Assembly: GCF_020535545.1 (NCBI RefSeq)
Contig: NZ_CP084752.1
Location: 930,001-994,000, forward strand
From: Roseateles sp. XES5
GTDB lineage: Bacteria; Pseudomonadota; Alphaproteobacteria; Rhizobiales; Rhizobiaceae
Direction: 5' to 3'
DNA: 64,000 nucleotides
The position numbers and the translations under genes were made by a program. This document shows, piece after piece, positions 36,720-46,163 of this stretch; position 1 is the first letter of the stretch; every line of letters starts with the position of its first letter. The notes beneath the pieces were generated by a model. The model was not told where the DNA came from. It did no database searches and worked only from the letters and a program-made list of their open reading frames with translations.

Positions 36720-37577
36720 ATGAATCGCTTTCCCATGTTCAGCCCGCAGCTTCTCATCAGCTTCGTGGCCGTCTGCGAGACCAGCAGCTTTACCCGCGCG
36801 GCCGACCGCGTCTCGCTCTCGCAATCCACCGTCAGCCAGCAGGTCCGCCGTCTCGAGGAGTTGATCGGCAAGGCGCTGTTCGAGCGCACCTCCCACGAGG
36901 TGCGGCTGACCGAGGAGGGCATCAAGCTCCTCAGCTATGCCCGCCGCATCATCACGCTGAACGAGGAAGCCCACGACGCACTGACGGGACCCTGGCGCGA
37001 CGGCGTGCTGCGCATCGGCATGCCGGAGGATTTCACCGTGCCGACGGTCGATCTCCTGGCCGCCTTCAAGCGCGAGCACCCGTATCTTCGGCTCGACGTC
37101 ACCAGCGGCCTCAGCCCGGATCTCTACCGCGCCTATGGCCAGGAAGAGCTGGACCTCGTGCTCGTCAAGCAGCGCCGCGTGCACCTGCCGCGCGCCGCGC
37201 GGCCGGAACCGCTGCTGTGGCTCGACAGCGCCGAACATCCCGCCATCGAACAATCGCCCGTCCCCATCGCCGTCTTTCCGGTCAACGGGCTCTACCGCGA
37301 GGAACTGTGCGGCGCGCTCGATACCCTCGGCCTGCGCTGGCGCGTCAGCTACAGCGGCGGCGGGCTTGCGGCGCTGGCGGCGGCCTCGGCGGCCGGGCTC
37401 GGCGTCAGCCTGCTGCCGGCCGGCTGCCGCCTGCCGGCGCACCGGGTCCTCGGCAAGGCGGAGGGACTGCCGCCCGTCGAGGATTTCGAGCTTGCCCTGT
37501 TCCACCACGACAACGCGCCGGCAATCACGCTGGACCTTGCGGAGCGGCTCATTCGATTTTGCGGACTTCAACCGTAG
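36720..37577 (+). CDS. LysR-family transcriptional regulator
   Basis: 285 residues. LysR HTH at the N-terminus (LLISFVAVCETSSFTRAADRVSLSQSTVSQQVRRLEEL, quoted in part) and a substrate-binding domain from about residue 90. ATG 36720 is used; 36696 is an in-frame alternative without a better ribosome-binding site. It lies 103 bp upstream of the exported amidohydrolase gene on the same strand; the target could be that gene or another. Confidence 0.87.
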   Translation: MNRFPMFSPQLLISFVAVCETSSFTRAADRVSLSQSTVSQQVRRLEELIGKALFERTSHEVRLTEEGIKLLSYARRIITLNEEAHDALTGPWRDGVLRIGMPEDFTVPTVDLLAAFKREHPYLRLDVTSGLSPDLYRAYGQEELDLVLVKQRRVHLPRAARPEPLLWLDSAEHPAIEQSPVPIAVFPVNGLYREELCGALDTLGLRWRVSYSGGGLAALAAASAAGLGVSLLPAGCRLPAHRVLGKAEGLPPVEDFELALFHHDNAPAITLDLAERLIRFCGLQP

Positions 37578-37680
37578 CATCATTGGCGGATCGAATAGCC
37601 AGCATTGCCAAATGTCGCTGCCATGCCGTGGCCCCGTTTCCTAGAATGCGCCATCCCTTTCCATGGACGATGAGGAAACG

Positions 37681-39078
37681 ATGGTGCACAACGCCGTATC
37701 GCAGAGCCGCAGGGCCTTTCTGAGCCGCACCGGCCAGCTTACCACCGCCGCAGCCGTTGCGGGCCTGACCGGCACCGCCGGCCACGCCGCCACTGCCGAG
37801 ACTTGCAAGGAGGACGCCACCGTGACGTCTTTGAAAGACAGCCACTATCTTCTCGCCGATGTCAGGCTGGAGGAGGGTTTCGAGAAGGACGGCGACGTCA
37901 TCGTCGCCACCCGCACCGCGCTCTACACGCTGGAAATCAGGGACGGCCGGATCGCCGCGCTGCATGGTGCCGGCAGCCCCCTGCCCGCGGGCCTGCCGAC
38001 CTACCAGGCGAACGGCCAGCTCGCACTGCCGACGATGCGCGACATGCACATCCACCTCGACAAGACCTTCTATGGCGGCCCCTGGCAGGCGCCGCGCCCG
38101 CGCCAGGGCAAGACGATTATGGACATGATCGCGCTGGAGGAAAAGCTGCTGCCGCAACTGCTGCCGACCTCGATCGAGCGCGCCGAGGGCCTGATCGCCC
38201 TTCTGCAGTCCCATGGCAGCACCATCGCCCGCAGCCATTGCAACATCGATCCGGTCAGCGGCCTCAAGAGCCTCGAGCACCTGAAGCGCGCGCTGGAAAA
38301 ACACGCGGATGATTTCACCTGCGAGATCGTCGCCTTCCCGCAGCACGGCCTGCTGCATTCCAAGGTCGACGGTCTGATGCGCGAGGCCATGCAGATGGGC
38401 GTGGAATTCGTCGGCGGCCTCGACCCGACCAATGTCGACAGCGCCATGGAAAAATCGCTCGACGCGATGTTCCAGATCGCGCTCGACACCGGCAAGGGCG
38501 TGGACATCCACCTGCACGAGACGAGCCCGGCAGGCGTTGCCGCCGTCAACTACATGATCGACACGGTGGAAAAGAACCCTGCCCTCAAGGGCAAGGTCAC
38601 GATCAGCCACGCCTTCGCGCTGACGATGCTTTCGCCGGAACAGCTCGAGGAAACCGCCGCGCGCTTTGCCGCCAATGGCATCACCATCGCCTCGACCGTT
38701 CCGATCGGCGGCCTGATGATGCCGCTGCCGCAGCTTTCCAAGGCGGGCGTCTTCGTCATGACCGGCACCGACAGCGTGATCGACCACTGGTCGCCCTTCG
38801 GCAGCGGCGACATGCTGGAAAAGGCCTATCTCTACGCCCAGCTCTATCGCGGCTCGGACGAATATCATCTGTCCCGTTCGCTCGCCATTGCCACCGGCGG
38901 CTTGCTGCCGCTGGACGACGAGGGCAACCGCGCCTGGCCGAAGGCCGGCGACGAGGCGGGTTTCTCGCTCACCCCGGCAAGCTGCACCGCCGAGGCCGTC
39001 GCCCGCCTGCCGGCCCGCACTGCGACCTTCCACAAGGGCCGCCTCGTTGCGGGCGGCATCGACAAGGCATCGTCTTAA
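37681..39078 (+). CDS. Tat-exported amidohydrolase, cytosine-deaminase-like
   Basis: 465 residues. The N-terminus has a twin-arginine signal (SRRAFLSRTGQLTTAAAVAG) and the mature part begins after about residue 40. The catalytic domain has MHIHLDKTFYGGPW, ARSHCNID, GVDIHLHETS, TISHAFAL and TGTDSVIDHWSP, the metal and catalytic residues of the cytosine-deaminase-like family. ATG 37681 follows GAGGAAACG. Export of such an enzyme is unusual because most relatives are cytoplasmic. Sequence kinship with the 26945-28138 product is clear. Confidence 0.85.
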   Translation: MVHNAVSQSRRAFLSRTGQLTTAAAVAGLTGTAGHAATAETCKEDATVTSLKDSHYLLADVRLEEGFEKDGDVIVATRTALYTLEIRDGRIAALHGAGSPLPAGLPTYQANGQLALPTMRDMHIHLDKTFYGGPWQAPRPRQGKTIMDMIALEEKLLPQLLPTSIERAEGLIALLQSHGSTIARSHCNIDPVSGLKSLEHLKRALEKHADDFTCEIVAFPQHGLLHSKVDGLMREAMQMGVEFVGGLDPTNVDSAMEKSLDAMFQIALDTGKGVDIHLHETSPAGVAAVNYMIDTVEKNPALKGKVTISHAFALTMLSPEQLEETAARFAANGITIASTVPIGGLMMPLPQLSKAGVFVMTGTDSVIDHWSPFGSGDMLEKAYLYAQLYRGSDEYHLSRSLAIATGGLLPLDDEGNRAWPKAGDEAGFSLTPASCTAEAVARLPARTATFHKGRLVAGGIDKASS

Positions 39079-39099
39079 ACAGGCAGTCCGGCCGTAAGC

Positions 39100-39483
39100 T
39101 CAGCGCTGCTGCGGCCGGATTTTCCACGGTGGGTCGAGCCGGTTTTCCCCGGCGAAATAGAGCAGAAGACGGTTGCCGGCGGGATCGAACAGTTCCGCCT
39201 CGCGCCACAGCCAGCTTTTGTCTTCCGGCAGTGCGGAAAACACAATGCCGGCAGCCCTCAGCCTTTCGACGGTGGCATCCAGGTCCTCGCATTCGAAATA
39301 GACCGTCGTTCCGCCGCCAGTCGCCATGCCGGCATGCAGGGAGAACGTGCTGTTTCCATCCGGGCAGGCGAAGCGCACATAGTTCGGCCGCGCATCCACG
39401 ATGGGAACGAGGCCGAGGGCGATGTAGAAATGCCAGCCTTCGTCGAGGTCCGGCATCGTGACGGTCACCTGATTGAGGTTCAT
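39100..39483 (-). CDS. VOC-family (glyoxalase/bleomycin-resistance) protein
   Basis: 127 residues, beta-alpha-beta-beta-beta modules: VTVTMPDLDEGWHFYIALGL at the start and VYFECEDLDATVERLRAAGIVF, EAELFDPAGNRLLLYFAGE at the end. The final Glu/Tyr-rich strand carries the usual metal-ligand position. Function unknown. It lies 10 bp downstream of the Gre-family gene and is probably co-transcribed with it. Confidence 0.85.
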   Translation of the reverse strand: MNLNQVTVTMPDLDEGWHFYIALGLVPIVDARPNYVRFACPDGNSTFSLHAGMATGGGTTVYFECEDLDATVERLRAAGIVFSALPEDKSWLWREAELFDPAGNRLLLYFAGENRLDPPWKIRPQQR

Positions 39484-39493
39484 CGCCGTCCCC

Positions 39494-39976
39494 TCAGACG
39501 ATCTTCTCGATCTCCAGCTCCTGCCCGCCGATGCTCACCACGTCGCCGACGCCCTTGCCCATCAGGAGGCGCGCGACCGGCGAGACATAGGAGATCGTTC
39601 CCGCCTTGGGATCGGCCTCGTCCTCGCCGACGATACGGTAGGTCTGGACGCGCCCGTCATCGCGGTTGAAGGTCACGGTGCTGCCGAAGCCGACGGTGTC
39701 GTTCGAATCGCGCGGAGGAACGAGCTGGGCGGTACGCAGGCGCTCGGAAAAATAGCGCAGGTCCCGCGCGGGACCTGCCGCCTGGCGACGACGCTCGTTG
39801 ATATCCTCGATGACGTTCGCGGCTTCGAAGGCCTCGCGCGCCGCCTGAAGCTGCTGCTCCAGCGCCTTGAGACCCGCCTCCGTCACGAGGTTGGGGTGGG
39901 GTGAGATGGGACGCTCCGGCAGCTGGGTTTCCGCTGCCGTTTCCGCGCTCTCTTCCTTGACGAATGCGACGCTCAC
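39494..39976 (-). CDS. GreA/GreB-family transcript cleavage factor-like protein, atypical tip
   Basis: 160 residues. An N-terminal coiled coil (about 30-95) and a C-terminal FKBP-like domain (VGFGSTVTFNRDDGRVQTYRIVG, ISYVSPVARLLMGKGVGDVV), which is typical GreA_GreB. The GDLSENAEY-like catalytic tip of GreA is replaced by AGPARDLRYF, so the acidic pair that directs RNA cleavage is not conserved. It may compete for the polymerase secondary channel rather than stimulate cleavage. GTG start at 39976 after CGGAGTTC. Confidence 0.82.
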   Translation of the reverse strand: MSVAFVKEESAETAAETQLPERPISPHPNLVTEAGLKALEQQLQAAREAFEAANVIEDINERRRQAAGPARDLRYFSERLRTAQLVPPRDSNDTVGFGSTVTFNRDDGRVQTYRIVGEDEADPKAGTISYVSPVARLLMGKGVGDVVSIGGQELEIEKIV

Positions 39977-40033
39977 GCTCGAACTCCGTTTTTTCTTCCG
40001 GGTTCGATATTTACGGAACTTCGCACCCGATTT

Positions 40034-40243
40034 CTACCGCAACCAGACGGGGAGTTCGGACGGGCGGCGGCCGCGGCGCTTCTGCGCACCGAGCTTCTCC
40101 CAGGCAAACTTCTTGGCGGCCGCTTCGGCGGCGTCGCGGTTCGGGTAGGTGTCCGGCAGCACATAGTCCTTGCCTTCGCAGGACAAAAGCGCCCGGCAAC
40201 TCAGAACGTCGAAATGCAGCTGGATATCGGTGTGTTCGTTCAT
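40034..40243 (-). CDS. Small hypothetical protein
   Basis: 69 residues, MNEHTDIQLHFDVLSCRALL then CEGKDYVLPDTYPNRDAAEAAAKKFAWEKLG and a basic tail QKRRGRRPSELPVWLR. A GAAGGGAGGG sequence sits at ribosome-binding distance before the ATG, supporting expression. I do not recognise a family; the beta-beta-alpha layout with a basic tail could bind nucleic acid. Confidence 0.6.
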   Translation of the reverse strand: MNEHTDIQLHFDVLSCRALLSCEGKDYVLPDTYPNRDAAEAAAKKFAWEKLGAQKRRGRRPSELPVWLR

Positions 40244-40312
40244 GTCGCCCTCCCTTCAAGGCAAAGAGAGAAACCGGGAAGGCGGCCGGATGTTCCCGGC
40301 CGCCAGATAAAT

Positions 40313-42253
40313 TCAGTCGGCCCCGAGCGCCACGGCCGGCTGGAGATGCGAGGCGTTGCGGGCCGGCAGATAGCCGAAGACGAGGCCCGTCAGGAAAGAG
40401 CAGGCGAAGGCGAGCGCCACGGGACCGATCGTGAAGCTGACCGGCATACCGAAGGCCTTGGCGAGCCCGCCGATGGAAAGCCCCAGCGCGACGCCGATCG
40501 CCCCGCCGATGGCCGAGACGACGAGCGCCTCGATGAGGAATTGCAGGAGGATGTCGCGCCGGCGCGCGCCCGTCGCCATGCGCACGCCGATCTCGCGCGT
40601 GCGTTCGCGCACGCTCACCAGCATGATGTTCATGACGCCGATGCCGCCGACGAGCAGCGAGATGGCGGCGACCGAACCGAGGAACAGCTTCATGGTGTTG
40701 GAGGTCTCGGTGAAGGCCTCGCGCACCGAGGACATGTTGGTGATCTGCGTGTCCTCGGCCTTGTGGCGCTCGTCGAGCAGGGACTGGATCGCGCCCTGCG
40801 TCAGGTCGATGGCCGCGGCGTCCCGGACCTGCACGGTGATGGTGCGCACGTTGCGCTGGCCGAAGAGCCGCATGCTGCCGGTCGACAGCGGCACGAGGAT
40901 CACGTCGTCCTGGTCGTTGCCGCCGGCGCTCGCGCCCATCTCGGCCATCACGCCGATGACCTGGAAGGGGATCTTGTTGACCAGCACATATTGGCCGAGC
41001 GGGTTCGTGCCGTCGGCAAAGAGGGTCTTCGCCACCGTCTGCCCGATGACGGCGACGGGGGCATAGGTGTCCATGTCATCCTGGTTGATGAACTCGCCGG
41101 CCGCGAGGGCCCATGACTTGGCGCGCGGGAAATCCGGCACCGTGCCGTTGGCCGTCGTCTGGTAATCGACGCTGCCGAAACGCAGCGTGACGGAGCTCGT
41201 CATTTCCGGCACGGCGAAGGCGACATTCGGCACGTCGAGAATGGCGTCGGCGTCGGAGGGAATGAGCGTCACCGGCGCGCTGCCGCCGCCACGGAAATTC
41301 GCCATGCTGGGGCGTACCAGCAGGAGGTCCGAGCCCATGGCGGAAATACGGTCGAGCACGGAGTTCTGCGCGCCCGTGCCGATCGCCAGCATGGCCACCA
41401 CGGAGCCGACGCCGATGACGATGCCGAGCAGCGTCAACACGGTGCGGAAGAGATTGGCATAGAGCGCGCGGACAGCCATCTTCACCGCCTCGGAAACGTC
41501 GGCAAGCGCGGCCGAGCCTTCCTTCACCGCCTTCTGCAGACCGGCAGCGGCCGGCGAGGCCGCGCGCGCCTTGCGGGACGTGTCGGAGACGATGCGCCCG
41601 TCACGGATCTCGATCAACCGGTCGGCGGCCTCCGCCACCTCGCGGGAATGGGTGATGAGGATGACGGTATGGCCGTCCTCGTGCATGCGGCGCAGCAGCG
41701 CCATCACGTCTTCGCCGCTCTGGCTGTCGAGCGCGCCGGTCGGCTCGTCGGCCAGGATGACGCGGCCGCCGTTCATCAGCGCGCGGGCGATGGAGACCCG
41801 CTGCTGCTGGCCGCCGGAAAGCTGGTTCGGCCGGTGGTCCAGCCGGTCGCCGAGCCTCAGGGAGCCGAGCAGCGCTTCGGCCCGCGCCTGCCGGTCGCGC
41901 GCCGGCATGCCGGCGTAGATCGCGGGCACCTCGACATTTTCGCGGGCGCTGGCGGTGGGAATGAGATTGTAGCTCTGGAAGACGAAGCCGAAGGTGCGCC
42001 GGCGCAGCGCCGCCAGTTCGTCGCTGTCGAAATCGGCGACCGGTTCGCCGTCGATGCGGTAGTCGCCCGAGGTCGGCTGGTCGAGGCAGCCGAGAATGTT
42101 CATCAGCGTCGACTTGCCGGAGCCGGACTGGCCGATGATCGCCACGAATTCGCCCGCCGCGATATCGAGCGAGATGCCGTGCAGGACCTCCACGGCGAAG
42201 TCGCCGTTGTAGAAGGTCTTGGTGACGTCACGGAGCGAGAGAAGCGCCGTCAT
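40313..42253 (-). CDS. macB: MacB-like ABC exporter (ATPase-permease fusion)
   Basis: 646 residues. N-terminal ABC domain with Walker [10 protein letters not shown], signature LSGGQQQR and Walker B VILADEP; then a first membrane helix (about 275), a large periplasmic MacB_PCD domain (about 290-510) and three C-terminal helices with an FtsX domain. MacB-type transporters work with a periplasmic adaptor and an outer-membrane channel to export macrolides, peptides or siderophores. The adaptor gene lies 9 bp upstream. No TolC gene is visible here. Confidence 0.9.
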   Translation of the reverse strand: MTALLSLRDVTKTFYNGDFAVEVLHGISLDIAAGEFVAIIGQSGSGKSTLMNILGCLDQPTSGDYRIDGEPVADFDSDELAALRRRTFGFVFQSYNLIPTASARENVEVPAIYAGMPARDRQARAEALLGSLRLGDRLDHRPNQLSGGQQQRVSIARALMNGGRVILADEPTGALDSQSGEDVMALLRRMHEDGHTVILITHSREVAEAADRLIEIRDGRIVSDTSRKARAASPAAAGLQKAVKEGSAALADVSEAVKMAVRALYANLFRTVLTLLGIVIGVGSVVAMLAIGTGAQNSVLDRISAMGSDLLLVRPSMANFRGGGSAPVTLIPSDADAILDVPNVAFAVPEMTSSVTLRFGSVDYQTTANGTVPDFPRAKSWALAAGEFINQDDMDTYAPVAVIGQTVAKTLFADGTNPLGQYVLVNKIPFQVIGVMAEMGASAGGNDQDDVILVPLSTGSMRLFGQRNVRTITVQVRDAAAIDLTQGAIQSLLDERHKAEDTQITNMSSVREAFTETSNTMKLFLGSVAAISLLVGGIGVMNIMLVSVRERTREIGVRMATGARRRDILLQFLIEALVVSAIGGAIGVALGLSIGGLAKAFGMPVSFTIGPVALAFACSFLTGLVFGYLPARNASHLQPAVALGAD

Positions 42254-42262
42254 GGCCGTGCC

Positions 42263-43534
42263 TCAGAACATCGGCGGCATGCGCATGCCGCGTTGCGAGT
42301 TGCGGCCGCTGCCGCTGGACGCCTTGCCGCCGGCGCTGACGACCACGTTGTCGCCCTCGGCAAGACCGCTCCGGATCTCGACGCTGACGCGATTGCGGAT
42401 GCCGGTCTCGACGTCGCGCACCTCCTGTGCGCCCGAGGCCGTGACCACCGTCACCTGCGCCTTCGGCTTGCCGCCGTCCCGCGTCGTCGACACCGCCCCG
42501 GCCGGCGCGACCAGCACGTCGCGCGCCGCCGCCTGCACGAAGAAGACCTGCGCGCTCATCGACATCATCAGCGCCCCCTCCGGGTTCGGCACGTCGAACA
42601 GCGCATTGTAGAGCACGACATTGTTCTCCACCGTCGGCGAGGGCTCGATCTGGCGCAGCTTGCCGGTGAAACGCTTGCCGGGCTGGCCAAGCAGCGTGAA
42701 ATAGGCCTCCATGCCCGGCGTCAGGCGGCCGACATCGGCCTCGGACACCTCGGCGCGCACCGTCATGGTGGAGAGATCGGCGATGGTGACGATGGTGGGC
42801 GCGCTCTGAACGGCGTTCAGCGTCTGGCCTTCCTTCACCGGATTGGCAACGACGGTGCCGGCCATGGGCGCATAGATCTTCGTGTAACCGAGATCGACCT
42901 CGTCGCCGGCCAGCGTCGCCTGCTGCTTGCGGATCTGCGCCGTGGTGGCATCGACATCAGCCTTGGCGGCGGCAAGGTCGGCCACGGCCTGGTCGAGCGC
43001 CTGCCGGGCGGCGGCATTGCCGGCGACGAGGCTGCGCTGGCGGGCGATATTCGCCTGTTTCAAGGCAAGCTGCGCCGTCTTGGATTCCAGTTGCGCCTCG
43101 AGGTTGGCAAGCTCCGCGCGGTTGATCTCCATGCGGTTCTCGATGGTCGCCGGGTCGATCTCGGCCAGGATCTGGCCCTTCGTCACGATATCGCCGATGG
43201 CGACATGCATGGCCTTCAACTGGCCGGAGACCTGTGCGCCGGCATCGACCGATTTTATCGCTTCCAGCGTGCCGACCGCCGTCACCGCATTTTCGATATC
43301 GCCGCGCGTGACGGGTTGGGTGATGACCGCCGCCGCCGTTTCGGCCGGGGCATAGGCACGCCAGGCATAGGTGCTGGCGCCGGCCAGAACCGCGAGAACC
43401 GGCAGCCAGATCCAGCCGCGCGAACGGCGCTTGCGGCGAACGGGCGGGGCGGCGGCGGGCATGAGGGTCACGGTCGCGGGCGCAGCCTCCCCGGATGCGG
43501 CTTCGGTCTTCTTCGCGCGTGCATTGACGGTCAT
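42263..43534 (-). CDS. macA: MacA-like periplasmic adaptor protein
   Basis: 423 residues. A signal-anchor helix (WIWLPVLAVLAGASTYAW, about 40-60) follows a cytoplasmic, basic N-tail. Then come the lipoyl/barrel-sandwich domain (GTLEAIKSVDAGAQVSGQLKAMHVAIGD), an alpha-hairpin (about 125-200), and the beta-barrel and membrane-proximal domains. The adaptor bridges MacB to an outer-membrane channel. ATG 43534 lies 9 nt from GGGGA. C-terminal Arg/Met-rich tail. Confidence 0.9.
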   Translation of the reverse strand: MTVNARAKKTEAASGEAAPATVTLMPAAAPPVRRKRRSRGWIWLPVLAVLAGASTYAWRAYAPAETAAAVITQPVTRGDIENAVTAVGTLEAIKSVDAGAQVSGQLKAMHVAIGDIVTKGQILAEIDPATIENRMEINRAELANLEAQLESKTAQLALKQANIARQRSLVAGNAAARQALDQAVADLAAAKADVDATTAQIRKQQATLAGDEVDLGYTKIYAPMAGTVVANPVKEGQTLNAVQSAPTIVTIADLSTMTVRAEVSEADVGRLTPGMEAYFTLLGQPGKRFTGKLRQIEPSPTVENNVVLYNALFDVPNPEGALMMSMSAQVFFVQAAARDVLVAPAGAVSTTRDGGKPKAQVTVVTASGAQEVRDVETGIRNRVSVEIRSGLAEGDNVVVSAGGKASSGSGRNSQRGMRMPPMF

Positions 43535-43624
43535 CGGCATTCCCCAGGTCGAGGCCCTGCCTCTCAACGTTCCTTCCCCGGAGATTTGGCACTGCAGTCC
43601 CCCGAGGAGAAGCCCTTGGGATGA

Positions 43625-44440
43625 TTATATTTTCGTAATGTTTGCACGTTTGCGCGCCGAAACGAGCCCTCGCAGGTCCGCGACCTCGTCCGTCGTCAGC
43701 GGCCTGACCGCCCCCTTTTCCAGCGTGCCGAGGGCAAGGTTGCCGATGGCGACACGCAGGAGACGCAGGCAGGCAATATCCAGCCCTTCCAGCATGCGGC
43801 GGATCTGGCGGTTCTTGCCCTCGTCCAGCACGACCTCGATCCAGGCGTTCTTTTCGCCCGAACGGATGGGCCGCACCGCCTTGGCGCGCAGCAAATCGTC
43901 GTCGTCGCGGATACCCTCCACCATGGCGTCCAGCATGGCCTGATCGGCGATGCGGTCCATCTGGACATGATAGGTCTTGGCGACATGGGTTTCCGGGTCG
44001 AGCAGCGCCTGGGCGAACTCGGTGTCGTTGGTGAAGAGCAGCAGGCCCTCGCTCGCCTTGTCCAGCCGGCCGACGGGCGAAAGATGGGCGTGATCGAGAT
44101 GCTTCAAACAGTCGAAGACCGTCGGCCGCCCCTCGGGATCGTGCCGGGTGGTGACGAGACCACGCGGCTTGTTGAGCATGAAATAGACACGCGCCTCCGC
44201 CGCGACGCGCTTGCCGTCCACCGCGATCACGGCGCTGTCGAGATCCACCCAGGTTTCGAGATCGGTGACGACGCGCCCGCCGAGCGTGACGCGGCCGGCG
44301 CGGACCAGGTCCTCGGCCTGCGTGCGTGAACAGAAGCCGAGCTTGGAGAGGGCGCGCGGCAGCGTGGTCCGCTTGCCGCCGGCCGGCGTCTGCGCCGGTC
44401 GGGACACCCTCGGTTTCTGCGGTCTGCGGCTCGCCTTCAT
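43625..44440 (-). CDS. RluB/RsuA-family rRNA pseudouridine synthase
   Basis: 271 residues: a basic N-terminal extension, an S4 RNA-binding domain (about 27-75, LPRALSKLGFCSRTQAEDLVRAGRV in part), and the synthase domain with D127 in VGRLDKASEGLLL and KNRQIRRMLEGL. It converts a uridine in rRNA. RluB (23S), RluE/F and RsuA (16S) cannot be told apart by eye. ATG 44440 follows AAGGACAG. Divergent from prmB. Confidence 0.88.
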   Translation of the reverse strand: MKASRRPQKPRVSRPAQTPAGGKRTTLPRALSKLGFCSRTQAEDLVRAGRVTLGGRVVTDLETWVDLDSAVIAVDGKRVAAEARVYFMLNKPRGLVTTRHDPEGRPTVFDCLKHLDHAHLSPVGRLDKASEGLLLFTNDTEFAQALLDPETHVAKTYHVQMDRIADQAMLDAMVEGIRDDDDLLRAKAVRPIRSGEKNAWIEVVLDEGKNRQIRRMLEGLDIACLRLLRVAIGNLALGTLEKGAVRPLTTDEVADLRGLVSARKRANITKI

Positions 44441-44518
44441 CTCGCTGTCCTTGGTTGACCCACAGGCCATTGCCATTCTAAAGCCGGTGACGTCCAGCCA
44501 AAATCGAGGGAAGAGCCG

Positions 44519-45433
44519 TTGACCCAGGACATTACTAGCGAACTCGTCACGCTGCGCGACTACTGGCGCTATGCGATCTCCCGCTTCAACGCGGCCGATC
44601 TCAGCTATGGCCACGGCACGACGACCGCCGGCGACGACGCCGCCTTCCTGCTGCTCGATTCGCTCGATCTTCCCATCGATGCGCTCGACCCGTTCCTCGA
44701 CGCACGCCTGCTGCCAGCCGAGCGCAAGCTGCTGGCCGAACGCATCGAGGCGCGCGTCACGACCCGCAAGCCTTCGTCCTACCTCACCGGCCGCGCCTAT
44801 ATCCAGGGCGTGCGCTTCCATGTCGACGAGCGGGTGATCGTGCCACGCTCGCATATCGGCGAAATCCTGTTCAGCGAATATCTCGGCGAGAACGGCTCGG
44901 CCTTCCTTCCCGATCCGATGACCGTGGAAAGCGCCGTCGACATCTGCACCGGCTCGGGCTGCCTTGCGGTGCTGGCCGCCAAGTTCTTCCCCCATGCGGC
45001 GGTGGATGCGGTGGACCTTTCCGCCGACGCGCTCGCGGTCGCGGCGAAGAACGTCGCCGCGCACGAGGTGGAAAACCAGGTCAGCCTGCACGAGGGCGAT
45101 CTCTTCGCCCCCCTCGCCGGCCGGACATACGACCTCATCATCACCAATCCGCCCTATGTCGATCACGACGCGCTCGTCGCCTATCCGCCGGAGTTCCGCG
45201 CCGAGCCGGCCATGGCGCATGACGGCGGCGAAGACGGCCTCGATCTCGTGCGCCGCATCCTCGAAGAGGCGGCCGACTACCTCAATCCGCAGGGCGGCAT
45301 GATCTGTGAGATCGGCTCGGGCCGGGAAATCCTCGAGGAAGAGTACCCGCATCTCGATTTCGTCTGGCTGGAAACCGCCGAATCCCAGGATGCGGTGTTC
45401 TGGATTTCCGCCGAGGCGCTCGGCGTGGAATGA
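44519..45433 (+). CDS. prmB: Ribosomal protein L3 N5-glutamine methyltransferase PrmB
   Basis: 304 residues. A helical N-terminal domain, then a Rossmann SAM methyltransferase domain with VDICTGSGCLAVLAAK (motif I) and the glutamine-binding NPPY (210-213) typical of HemK/PrmC/PrmB enzymes. The N-terminal RDYWRYAISRFNAADLSYGHG segment is characteristic of PrmB, which methylates ribosomal protein L3. TTG start at 44519 after GGGAAGAG. Confidence 0.88.
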   Translation: MTQDITSELVTLRDYWRYAISRFNAADLSYGHGTTTAGDDAAFLLLDSLDLPIDALDPFLDARLLPAERKLLAERIEARVTTRKPSSYLTGRAYIQGVRFHVDERVIVPRSHIGEILFSEYLGENGSAFLPDPMTVESAVDICTGSGCLAVLAAKFFPHAAVDAVDLSADALAVAAKNVAAHEVENQVSLHEGDLFAPLAGRTYDLIITNPPYVDHDALVAYPPEFRAEPAMAHDGGEDGLDLVRRILEEAADYLNPQGGMICEIGSGREILEEEYPHLDFVWLETAESQDAVFWISAEALGVE

Positions 45434-45458
45434 GCGGCTTTTCGCCGCTTGCATATAG

Positions 45459-45471
45459 ATAGGAATCCTAT
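45459..45471. promoter_or_regulatory. Candidate operator of the MarR-type regulator
   Basis: ATAGGA-A-TCCTAT perfect dyad, 12 bp before the MarR start codon and embedded in a TATA-rich stretch that could be the promoter; autoregulation is likely. Confidence 0.6.
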
Positions 45472-45483
45472 ATTCTTCGGCGT

Positions 45484-46128
45484 ATGACGACACCGAAGAA
45501 TCCCCACGCCATCGACACGCGCATCCGCGAAGGCCTTTCGCGGCTGGCGACCGTCTTGCGCGTCGACGACTGGAACCGGGCGAAGGCCGCCGGCCTCAAC
45601 CCGACGCAGCTTGCCATCCTCACCCTTCTCGACGGACGCGGCGCCCGCGGTCTCGGCGTGAAGGAGATCGCCGCCCATCTCGGCGTCTCGCAGCCGACCG
45701 CGACCGATTCCCTCAATGCCCTCGAACGCCGGGGCCTTCTCGCCAAACATCCCGGTGAAAGCGACCGGCGCGCCGTGAACATCGCACCGACCGCCGAGGG
45801 CACCGCCACGCTTCGGGCGACGGAGGCAGGCGACGGCCTCGTCGAACAGGCCATTGCGGGCCTCGACGACCGGGAGCAGGAAGACCTGCTGCTGACGCTC
45901 ATCAAGATGATCCGGCATCTCCAGGATACCGATGCTATCCCCGTGCAGCGCCTGTGCGTGACCTGTCGCCACTTCGCGCCCTTCGCCCATGCCGATGCGG
46001 CGCGCCCGCACCATTGCCATTACGTGGACGCGGCCTTCGGCCAGTCGGACCTGCGCCTCGACTGCCGCGAACACGAAGCCAATCCCGCGTCCCGGGCTGC
46101 CACCCGGGACGCCTCTTCACCGGGATAA
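45484..46128 (+). CDS. MarR-type regulator with a cysteine-rich C-terminal extension
   Basis: 214 residues. Winged helix (about 30-130): LNPTQLAILTLLDGRGARGLGVKEIAAHLGVSQPTATDSLNALERRGLL (quoted in part). After the MarR fold an extension of about 55 residues has CVTCRHF, HHCHYVDAAFGQSDLRLDCREHE: four Cys and several His, which looks like a metal site (zinc or a redox-active metal). This tail is unusual for MarR proteins and could be the sensor. The secreted protein, redoxin and MOSC genes follow on the same strand. Confidence 0.78.
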   Translation: MTTPKNPHAIDTRIREGLSRLATVLRVDDWNRAKAAGLNPTQLAILTLLDGRGARGLGVKEIAAHLGVSQPTATDSLNALERRGLLAKHPGESDRRAVNIAPTAEGTATLRATEAGDGLVEQAIAGLDDREQEDLLLTLIKMIRHLQDTDAIPVQRLCVTCRHFAPFAHADAARPHHCHYVDAAFGQSDLRLDCREHEANPASRAATRDASSPG

Positions 46129-46163
46129 TCCAACCCTCCAGGCAAACGAAAGGAAGACCCATC

